From NCBI GenBank assembly GCA_030042575.1, contig JASHZK010000407.1:1-6092 (forward strand): a stretch of 6,092 nt of DNA, in the 5' to 3' direction. Of the stretch, positions 1 through 5,925 are shown piece by piece (position 1 is the first letter of the stretch; each line of letters opens with the position of its first letter). The notes under the pieces are model-generated. The model searched no databases, was not told where the DNA came from, and worked only from the letters and a program-made list of their open reading frames with translations. The position numbers and the translations under genes are program-made. This stretch comes from Acidimicrobiales bacterium. GTDB taxonomy: Bacteria > Actinomycetota > Acidimicrobiia > Acidimicrobiales > UBA8190.

Positions 1-1234
<1,234 letters not shown>

Positions 1235-1302
1235 GTGACTGTGCCTCCAAATGTGCTCGCTGGCCACCCCTGTGGTGACCGGCTGAATACTTGACTCTGG
1301 TC

Positions 1303-1333
1303 ATTATAGCAATATTGAGTCGGTAGATATCAA
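1303..1333 (-). promoter_or_regulatory. dnaK promoter, sigma-70/SigA-like
   Basis: On the minus strand a perfect TATAAT -10 hexamer (1303-1308) lies downstream of TTGATA (1328-1333), a 4/6 match to the -35 consensus, with a 19-bp spacer, somewhat long. Transcription would begin near 1296, giving an untranslated leader of about 60 nt. This AT-rich patch stands out against GC-rich surroundings. The -35 lies inside the HAIR-like operator, so a bound repressor would block polymerase. Confidence 0.7.
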
Positions 1334-1334
1334 G
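1314..1334. promoter_or_regulatory. HAIR-type operator (predicted HspR site) of dnaK
   Basis: The plus strand reads ATTGAGT-N7-TATCAAG; on the gene strand this is CTTGATA-N7-ACTCAAT. The HspR-associated inverted repeat (HAIR) consensus is CTTGAGT-N7-ACTCAAG, so 11 of 14 fixed positions match with exact spacing. HspR is the MerR-family repressor of dnaK operons in Streptomyces, mycobacteria and other bacteria, and uses DnaK as co-repressor. The element covers the -35 of the dnaK promoter. A second, isolated half-site-like CTTGACT lies at 1290-1296, near the predicted transcription start. The hspR gene itself is not in the window, so the regulator is inferred. Confidence 0.72.
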
Positions 1335-1340
1335 TCTGTC

Positions 1341-1381
1341 GGGGACGACGGGGACGAGGGGACCAGGGGGGATGAGGGGGG
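1341..1381 (+). repeat. Five G-tracts in a degenerate GGGGACGA repeat, predicted G-quadruplex
   Basis: Runs of 4, 4, 4, 6 and 6 guanines (1341-1344, 1350-1353, 1358-1361, 1366-1371, 1376-1381) are separated by short loops ACGAC, ACGA, ACCA and ATGA. The tract can be read as five imperfect copies of GGGGACGA. It starts 7 bp beyond the HAIR element, immediately upstream of the dnaK -35 region, with the C-rich strand being the dnaK sense strand. It fits the usual pattern for an intramolecular G-quadruplex with a spare tract. Any function is inference; simple slippage growth of a G-rich repeat would look the same. Confidence 0.6.
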
Positions 1382-1424
1382 ACGACGCTCAGCACTTCGA
1401 GTGGCGATGGAAGCGCCCGGTGTG

Positions 1425-1523
1425 GGGGTTCATGGGACGAAACCCCTGGGCAACAGCCATTTGGCGCAGCGGCCAAAAAGGCCTGTGACACCGACCGCCT
1501 CCCGAGCGAAACACCGGGTGAGG
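1425..1523 (+). other. Gene-free divergent region with hairpins; possible leader of the STAS gene
   Basis: The 208 bases between the HAIR element and the STAS gene contain no supportable ORF. Beyond the G-tracts the plus strand holds several potential stem-loops: GGGGTT-N10-AACCCC (1425-1446), TTTGGC-N6-GCCAAA (1460-1477), an overlapping GGCC-A5-GGCC (1471-1483) that would compete with it, and an imperfect stem closed by CCTC/GAGG (1498-1523). The last ends just before the STAS ribosome-binding site. They could form a structured 5' leader, but I cannot assign a riboswitch class and GC-rich DNA often gives such stems. I found no convincing -35/-10 pair for the STAS gene. Confidence 0.3.
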
Positions 1524-1542
1524 GGATGCGGAGGGGGTCACC

Positions 1543-1857
1543 ATGGAGACGGGCGCCGGCAACGACTTCTGGACGGAATGGGTCCATCAGCCCTCGCCGG
1601 CGCTGGTGGCGGTGGGCGAGGTCGACGCATCGAGCGCACCTGCCCTTTCCCTCGCCCTCGACCGGGCCCTGCGCACCGGTCCGCGACCGGTCACCCTCGA
1701 CCTGAGCCGGGTGACCTTCATGGACGCCGCCGCGCTGGGGGTCATCGCCAAGGCAGCGGCTTCCTACCCCGGACAGTCGCTCGCCGTGAGCGGCGCCAAC
1801 CCCTTCACCACCCGGCTCTTCCACATCGTGGGCATGGAGCGTCTGCTCGCCGCTTGA
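1543..1857 (+). CDS. Stand-alone STAS-domain protein (anti-sigma-factor-antagonist-like), no phosphosite
   Basis: This 104-residue protein is one STAS domain, the fold of SpoIIAA/RsbV-type anti-anti-sigma factors. Visible landmarks are the beta strand ALVAVGEVDASSAPAL (residues 20-35), the core strand and loop VTLDLSRVTFMDAAALGVI (about 49-67), and the C-terminal helix region FTTRLFHIVGMERLL (about 88-102), matching the family's RLF-x3-G-hydrophobic pattern. Classical members have D-S-[ST]-G after the core strand, with a Ser phosphorylated by an anti-sigma kinase; here it reads D-A-A-A, so the usual phosphorylation switch is absent. GGAGG at 1530-1534 lies 8 nt before the ATG and supports the start. 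No anti-sigma kinase or sigma factor gene adjoins it. It may be a constitutive antagonist or a scaffold, or bind something else; the fold is confident, the role is not. Confidence 0.85.
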   Translation: METGAGNDFWTEWVHQPSPALVAVGEVDASSAPALSLALDRALRTGPRPVTLDLSRVTFMDAAALGVIAKAAASYPGQSLAVSGANPFTTRLFHIVGMERLLAA

Positions 1858-1877
1858 CGTTGCTCGCCGCTTGACGT
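1844..1877 (+). repeat. Perfect 17-bp tandem duplication across the STAS stop codon
   Basis: The unit TGCTCGCCGCTTGACGT occurs twice head to tail (1844-1860 and 1861-1877). The first copy encodes the last residues and the TGA stop (1855-1857) of the STAS protein; the second is wholly downstream. Since 17 is not a multiple of three, the extra copy would have caused a frameshift anywhere inside the gene, but here it leaves the protein unchanged. Identity of the copies suggests a recent slippage event or an assembly artefact. Confidence 0.95.
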
Positions 1878-1880
1878 TGG

Positions 1881-1909
1881 GGGCCGCCGGGCCCCGGGCG
1901 CCGCGGCCC
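1881..1909 (+). terminator. GC-rich hairpin after the STAS gene, possible terminator
   Basis: GGGCCGC (1881-1887) is perfectly complementary to GCGGCCC (1903-1909), and the 15-nt loop is itself GC-rich and can fold further. It begins 24 nt after the STAS stop and ends just before the proposed gpmA promoter. There is no U-tract, so it is at best a non-canonical terminator; such stems are common in high-GC actinobacteria, but it may be fortuitous. Confidence 0.35.
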
Positions 1910-1938
1910 TTGGGGACGTCAGGCCCGCAGGGTAGGGT
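1910..1938 (+). promoter_or_regulatory. Predicted gpmA promoter giving a leaderless mRNA
   Basis: TAGGGT (1933-1938) fits the actinobacterial TANNNT -10 pattern. Seventeen bases upstream is TTGGGG (1910-1915), a weak -35 sharing the TTG. The -10 ends 6 nt before the GTG start at 1945, so transcription would begin at or next to the start codon. The absence of a good Shine-Dalgarno sequence before gpmA agrees with leaderless translation, which is common in this phylum. Confidence 0.5.
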
Positions 1939-1944
1939 CGTTTC

Positions 1945-2709
1945 GTGCCTGACCTGGTCTTCCTTCGCCACGGGGAGTCCACCTGGAATGCCGAGAACCG
2001 CTTCACTGGCTGGACCGACGTCGACTTGAGCCCCCAGGGCGAGGCTGAGGCCAAGGCAGCAGGGCACCGGATGGCCCAGGAGCTCGAAGGGGGCCTGCAC
2101 CTGGAAGCGGTCCACACGTCTGTGCTCACCCGAGCGGTGCGCACCGCCAACTTGGCCCTGGACGAGATGGGACGCTCCTGGCTGCCGGTACGCCGGCACT
2201 GGCGGTTGAACGAGCGCCACTACGGCGCCCTGCAGGGTCTGAACAAGCGGGAGACCTCGGCCGAGTTCGGCGAGGACCAGGTCAAGGCGTGGCGCCGCAG
2301 CTACGACGTGCCCCCTCCGGCACTCGAGCTCTCCGACCCACGCCACCCCTCACACGACCCCCGGTACCGGGACCTGCCGGCCTCGGCACTCCCGGCCACC
2401 GAGTGCCTGGCCGATGTGGTCCGCCGGATGGTCCCTTACTGGGAGGACGCCATCGCACCCGACCTGAGGGTGTTCGGCGGTGTGCTGGTGGTGGCCCACG
2501 GCAATTCGATTCGGGCCGCCGTCAAGTACCTGAAAGGCGTCTCCGACGCCGAGATCGTCGGCTTGGAGGTGCCCACCGGGATCCCCTGGCTGCTGCGGGT
2601 GGACGACGACCTGTCCGTGGTGGAGGACCGCTTCCTGGCCGATCCCGCCGAGGTGGCGGCGGCCGCCCAAGCGGTGGCCCGGCAGGCCGACGTGACTTCC
2701 GGCCGGTGA
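1945..2709 (+). CDS. gpmA: 2,3-bisphosphoglycerate-dependent phosphoglycerate mutase
   Basis: GpmA interconverts 3- and 2-phosphoglycerate in cytoplasmic glycolysis and gluconeogenesis through a phosphohistidine enzyme primed by 2,3-bisphosphoglycerate. The 254-residue length is close to the E. coli enzyme (about 250). The signature LRHGES (residues 7-12) carries the phosphorylated His9; FTGWTDVDLS (20-29) follows; LNERHYGALQGLNK (88-101) carries the acid/base Glu90; and VAHGNS (183-188) carries the second active-site His185. The paired DPRY and IPTG-like segments (DPRYRDLP 138-145, VPTGIPW 209-215) also match the family. All catalytic residues are present, so it should be active. The GTG start places the RHG motif at the normal distance from the N terminus. 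The only purine-rich stretch upstream, AGGG at 1935-1938, overlaps the proposed -10. The C-terminal 20 residues are Ala-rich and variable. The gene stands alone. Confidence 0.96.
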   Translation: MPDLVFLRHGESTWNAENRFTGWTDVDLSPQGEAEAKAAGHRMAQELEGGLHLEAVHTSVLTRAVRTANLALDEMGRSWLPVRRHWRLNERHYGALQGLNKRETSAEFGEDQVKAWRRSYDVPPPALELSDPRHPSHDPRYRDLPASALPATECLADVVRRMVPYWEDAIAPDLRVFGGVLVVAHGNSIRAAVKYLKGVSDAEIVGLEVPTGIPWLLRVDDDLSVVEDRFLADPAEVAAAAQAVARQADVTSGR

Positions 2710-2713
2710 GCGG

Positions 2714-3259
2714 TCAGGCGACCTTGCCTCCGGCCACGGTCAGGAACAGCCCTTTGTCCTTGTCGGCTCCGCCCGTGGCGAAGGAGAGTGCGACCTTCCC
2801 ACTCGTGTCGCCGGCTCCGGCGCCGGCAAAGTAGCCGTTGCTCCCGTCGTCGGCACCCACTGCACCGGTGATCCAAGCGACGGCCCCGGGCGCGAAATGC
2901 CGCACCACCGCCAGCATGAGGGCATTGGCGCGCCTTGCATCGCGGCCATCGGCAATGGCATAGCCGACCGAGAACTGAGTTTCGTCGGCCGGGTTGCCGA
3001 TGACATCGACGTCCAACGGCCCCGCACTGGCACTGAAGCTGTCCATTCCCAAAAGTGCACCGGGCTGACTGTCGTTCGCGCCTTGCGAGAAATCGGCAGG
3101 TGGTAAGGCGCGCCGAGCGAAGAACTGCTCAATGGCCGTCAGCGTGACACCCAGAGGGTGGGTGGTCGCCGGGGCAACTGGCTTGCCGGAGGAAAAAGCG
3201 GAGCAGGCCGTCAGAAGAAGGCTCAGACACCCCAGAACCAGAGCAGCGACCGATCGCAC
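2714..3259 (-). CDS. Putative secreted lipoprotein, family not recognised
   Basis: I do not recognise this 181-residue protein. With a GTG start at 3259 it opens with a typical lipoprotein signal: Arg2, a hydrophobic stretch (residues 4-16), and the lipobox LTAC with Cys19 as the lipidation site. It should therefore be anchored outside the membrane. The mature part has a Ser/Pro/Thr-rich linker (20-36), a likely helix with IEQFFARR (43-50), and a globular region rich in Gly, Ala and Asp (about 68-181), including DVDVIGNPADETQFSVGYAI (83-102), an amphipathic helix (107-122), and a Gly-rich segment (142-154). No other Cys follow Cys19 and no catalytic motif stands out. A longer frame from GTG 3319 would add 20 polar residues before the signal peptide, so I prefer 3259; neither start has a convincing ribosome-binding site. 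It converges on gpmA with a 4-bp gap. Confidence 0.75.
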   Translation of the reverse strand: MRSVAALVLGCLSLLLTACSAFSSGKPVAPATTHPLGVTLTAIEQFFARRALPPADFSQGANDSQPGALLGMDSFSASAGPLDVDVIGNPADETQFSVGYAIADGRDARRANALMLAVVRHFAPGAVAWITGAVGADDGSNGYFAGAGAGDTSGKVALSFATGGADKDKGLFLTVAGGKVA

Positions 3260-3704
3260 CGGCCCATCATGCCGCGGATCACCGGTCGGCGTTGAGCCGC
3301 CACCGCGGCCGCTTTCCACGATCCGTCTCGGCCCTGACGGCGCGGCCGAGAGGACAACGATTCGTTCGCTGCGTCAGGTGGGGGATCGTCTTCCCAGTCT
3401 GGCCAGGGCGGCGATGACGATGAGGCCAGCAGCGGTGGAAACAAGGAGGGTGATCAAGGAAGCGGCAGATGACATGGGTGAAGCATACGCGACGCAAAAA
3501 CGCGCGAGCAAGAACATTGGACCGAACTCAGCGTCACGTCGGTCAAGTGGCAACCACGTCACGAGTGAGCAGTGGCGATGCATCAAGACGCGCCACGCCG
3601 CCACGTCGAGGACGTGCAATGTCGAGCCCACGCGTCACCAGATGCGCGCCGCCGCCGGCGCTGACAACGGCGAAGCTGTGTGGCCCTGCGACGGGCGGTC
3701 CCTG
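3260..3704. other. Mostly gene-free stretch between glnK and the lipoprotein gene
   Basis: These 445 bases hold no conserved gene I can identify. ORFs here on both strands are low-complexity shadow frames, apart from a possible 33-residue membrane peptide at 3374-3475. Hairpins seen are GCGCC-N6-GGCGC (3646-3661), which lies about 45 nt past the glnK stop and could end the amt-glnK transcript though it has no U-tract; CACGTC-GAG-GACGTG (3602-3616); and GTGG-CAA-CCAC (3547-3557). CACGTC-type hexamers recur at 3535-3616 without a regular spacing. A glnD gene, which follows glnK in many actinobacteria, is absent. Confidence 0.55.
3374..3475 (-). CDS. Possible 33-residue single-pass membrane peptide
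   Basis: An ATG at 3473-3475 opens a 33-codon frame ending in TGA at 3374-3376. The product has a short polar start, one continuous hydrophobic segment (about residues 6-25, SLITLLVSTAAGLIVIAALA), and a basic tail (ARLGRRS), a layout typical of small membrane proteins with the C terminus inside. It lies on the same strand as the flanking glnK and lipoprotein genes. Against it: no Shine-Dalgarno sequence precedes the ATG, the frame stays open further upstream (another ATG at 3515-3517), and hydrophobic shadow frames are common in GC-rich DNA. Function unknown. Confidence 0.25.
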   Translation of the reverse strand: MSSAASLITLLVSTAAGLIVIAALARLGRRSPT

Positions 3705-4046
<342 letters not shown>

Positions 4047-4089
4047 TCATGTCTCCGTTTCCGGTGCTCGTCCTGGTCAGGGCCTCGAC

Positions 4090-5655
4090 TCATCCTTCGC
4101 CTCCGGCCCCGGAGGCTAGTGGCGGCGGGTTCCTCCCGATACCGGCGAGCTCGAAGGCGCCGGGCCCTCCGGCCGAGATCCTCTCGGCATACCGTTCATC
4201 GGGATAGGACTCCTCGTCGTGGATGGCCACGTCGCCGACCTCGAGCACCTCGTCCTTGTAGCGGAGACCCCCCAGCACGAGGCCGATGAGCTTCATGAGC
4301 AAGAAGGTCACGACGGCCGACCAGAAGATGACGAACACCGCCGCTCGAAGCTGACACCACTCCTGATGCCACGAGTGAGATCCGTACAGCACGCCGCTCA
4401 CCGAGAACGGCGTACAGCTCTTCGAGGAAGTGAGGAATTGCGTGGCCGACGTGTTCACCACTTGACCGGCACTGTTCAAGTGCCCACAGCCGTATTCGAC
4501 CATGTTCGGGTCGCCCAGGATGCCGAGGAGCAGGCCTCCGAAGAGGCCGGCGATGCCATGGGTATAGATCACCCCCAGGGCATCGTCGACCTTGCTGAAC
4601 GGCCTGACCTTGGACAGGTAATTCCAGGCCACCCAGACGATGATCGTGTCGATCAGCCCCACCAGTATCGCCCCTCGGCCGTTGACCCAGCCGGCACAGG
4701 GCGTGATCCCCACCAGGCCGCATATCATGCCGTTCACGCCGCCCAGGAAGGTCGGTTTCTTGGCCTTGGACAACCAGGCGTCCAACCCCATCCAGGTCAC
4801 GAGCCCTGCCGCAGTAGCCAGGTTGGTGTTGACCACGGCGGCGGCCATGTCGGCCCCGGCGTAGTACGGGTCTCCCCCGTTGAAGCCGTTCCAGCCCAAC
4901 CACAGGATGCCGGCTCCGACGGCGGCTATGAGCAGGTTGTTCGGAACGAAATGTTGTCGGTCGCGTTGGAGCCGGGGCCCCAAGACCCAGGCGGCAACGA
5001 ACCCCGAAACACCGGCCGACATGTGGATGACGAAGCCCCCGGAGAAGTCGAGCGAACCCTCTTGGGCCAGGTAACCCCCGCCCCAGAGCATGAAGGCGTC
5101 GACGCCGTAGACGAAGGTCGACCACAGCGTGACCAGCATGCACCAGGCGCTGAACTTGATCCGGCCCAGCACGCTGCCGATGAAGAGCAGGGGAGTGATG
5201 GCGGCGAAGACGAACTGGAACCAGACCAGTGAGTCGGTGGGGAAGTGGAAAGGAATGACGGTGTTGGCCGCGGAAACCGCCTGCCCCTGCTCCTGGAAGG
5301 CAGAGGTGACACCGCCCGGTTTTCCGACGAAGTTCTCGAAGAGATGTTTCACCCACCCCACGCCGGAGAGCTGGGTCTGTATCCCGTTGCGGACCCCCCC
5401 TCCGATGGAGGTCGCCCCGAAGCCCATCTTGTAGGACCACAAAACCCAGGCCAGAAGGACGAGGGAGAACCCGGCGAACATCATGGCCAGGACGTTCACC
5501 GCCCACTTTTTGGGGACCACGGCGGCATAGAGGACAGCCAGGCCAGGGAGACTCTGGAGACCGACGAACGTGCCTGCCGCGATCTGCCACGTGTTGTCGC
5601 CCGTGTTGAGCCAACTGGGATACGGAACGGGAACTGCTGCGGCTAGCAAGTGCAC
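4090..5655 (-). CDS. amt: Ammonium transporter, Amt/MEP family
   Basis: This 521-residue inner-membrane channel conducts ammonium and should assemble as a trimer regulated by GlnK. About eleven membrane segments are visible between residues 26 and 462. By eye-alignment with E. coli AmtB, pore residues are Phe150 (Phe107), Trp191 (Trp148) in WGGGYL, Asp203 (Asp160) in DFSGG, the twin histidines His211 (His168) and His366 (His318), and Phe258 (Phe215) in GWNGFNGGDP. The Ser219 position is Asp262, and GFNGGDP recalls MEP/AMT2-like members. Two extracytoplasmic loops are long: 80-142, and 386-435 with Cys390, Cys414 and Cys434. The C-terminal GLRYKDEVLEVGDVAIHDEE segment (464-483) matches the regulatory tail, followed by about 38 extra Gly/Pro/Ala-rich residues. 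The GTG start at 5655 has GAGGAG (5666-5671) 10 nt upstream. The N terminus has no clear cleavable signal peptide. A GlnR-like site lies upstream. Confidence 0.96.
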   Translation of the reverse strand: MHLLAAAVPVPYPSWLNTGDNTWQIAAGTFVGLQSLPGLAVLYAAVVPKKWAVNVLAMMFAGFSLVLLAWVLWSYKMGFGATSIGGGVRNGIQTQLSGVGWVKHLFENFVGKPGGVTSAFQEQGQAVSAANTVIPFHFPTDSLVWFQFVFAAITPLLFIGSVLGRIKFSAWCMLVTLWSTFVYGVDAFMLWGGGYLAQEGSLDFSGGFVIHMSAGVSGFVAAWVLGPRLQRDRQHFVPNNLLIAAVGAGILWLGWNGFNGGDPYYAGADMAAAVVNTNLATAAGLVTWMGLDAWLSKAKKPTFLGGVNGMICGLVGITPCAGWVNGRGAILVGLIDTIIVWVAWNYLSKVRPFSKVDDALGVIYTHGIAGLFGGLLLGILGDPNMVEYGCGHLNSAGQVVNTSATQFLTSSKSCTPFSVSGVLYGSHSWHQEWCQLRAAVFVIFWSAVVTFLLMKLIGLVLGGLRYKDEVLEVGDVAIHDEESYPDERYAERISAGGPGAFELAGIGRNPPPLASGAGGEG

Positions 5656-5796
5656 AGCTCAAGCACTCCTCTCGTACGGTCGGACGTCACGGCCGCGGAC
5701 GCCGTGATCCGGGCGCCGGCCCACCGCCGTACTCACCCGTGACCATCACACGCCCACGCCCCTCGGCCTCTGGCCCCGACAGAATGCAAGCCAAGG

Positions 5797-5834
5797 ATTT
5801 CCAACCGGTCACGCCCGTGTTACCAGCACGTGAA
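5797..5834 (-). promoter_or_regulatory. Predicted GlnR-type operator upstream of amt-glnK
   Basis: On the amt strand the pentamers TTCAC, GTAAC, GTGAC and GAAAT follow each other with exactly 6 bp between each (5834 down to 5797). Three consecutive AC dinucleotides are thus spaced 9 bp apart, the AC-n9-AC pattern described for GlnR, and GTnAC and GAAAc are the a- and b-site forms reported in Streptomyces. The site starts about 140 bp upstream of the amt start codon. amtB-glnK operons are standard GlnR targets in actinobacteria. No glnR gene is visible, so the regulator is inferred. The array could also serve the divergent gene at 5922. Confidence 0.55.
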
Positions 5835-5862
5835 CTGATCATCGGAGAAAAACCCCTGCTGG

Positions 5863-5868
5863 TACCGT
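5863..5868 (+). promoter_or_regulatory. Possible -10 element (TACCGT) for the rightward transcript
   Basis: TACCGT fits the TANNNT -10 pattern and ends 6 nt before a GTG at 5875, the arrangement expected for a leaderless start. No convincing -35 is seen 16-18 bp upstream. It would drive the short ORF at 5875 and the membrane-protein gene at 5922. It is weak evidence taken alone. Confidence 0.3.
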
Positions 5869-5874
5869 CTGTCC

Positions 5875-5925
5875 GTGACAGAGGGAACGAACGTTCGGCA
5901 GTCCGAGGCGCGGCGCCAACCATGA
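5875..5925 (+). CDS. Possible 16-codon leaderless upstream ORF coupled to the next gene
   Basis: A GTG at 5875 opens 16 codons and ends in a TGA (5923-5925) that overlaps the ATG of the following gene as ATGA. A TANNNT-like -10 lies 6 nt before the GTG. The peptide would be polar and charged (Glu, Arg and Gln rich), with no runs of one amino acid that would suggest attenuation. The ATGA overlap is the classical arrangement for translational coupling and could explain why the downstream ATG has only a distant GAGG (5905-5908). Coincidence is quite possible. Confidence 0.25.
   Translation: MTEGTNVRQSEARRQP
5884..5897. promoter_or_regulatory. LexA/SOS-box-like palindrome
   Basis: The sequence GGAACGAACGTTCG fits the Gram-positive LexA-box pattern CGAAC-RNRY-GTTCG at every position except the first base. 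It lies 24 bp before the ATG at 5922, downstream of the possible -10, where a bound repressor could block transcription. It also contains the shorter perfect palindrome CGAACGTTCG (5888-5897). Only sequence similarity supports it; no lexA or recA gene is in the window. Confidence 0.35.

Noticed and set aside
1264..1275. Small hairpin CCAC-CCCT-GTGG in the dnaK leader, considered as an RNA thermometer.
   Set aside because: The stem is only 4 bp and does not cover the GGAGG ribosome-binding site at 1244-1248, so no thermometer logic is visible.
1431..1490. Slight resemblance of GGGACGAAACCCC and the nearby GGCC to parts of a c-di-GMP-I (GEMM-I) riboswitch, or to guanidine-II hairpins with ACGR loops.
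   Set aside because: The obligatory preceding P1b hairpin, the GGGCAAACC-type strand and the tetraloop-receptor elements of GEMM-I are missing, and no paired second ACGR hairpin is present.
2289..2834. A 181-codon plus-strand frame overlapping the end of gpmA and the end of the lipoprotein gene.
   Set aside because: Pro/Arg/Gly-rich shadow of gpmA in another frame, without recognisable features.
3602..3616. Short perfect inverted repeat CACGTC-GAG-GACGTG.
   Set aside because: It is short, has no U-tract and no gene or promoter next to it; such repeats are frequent in GC-rich intergenic DNA.
4196..5662. Long frames of 488 codons (minus) and 337 codons (plus, 4219-5232) overlapping amt.
   Set aside because: Both are Arg- or His/Asp-rich shadow frames of the certain Amt gene and resemble no protein; GC-rich codon bias explains their length.
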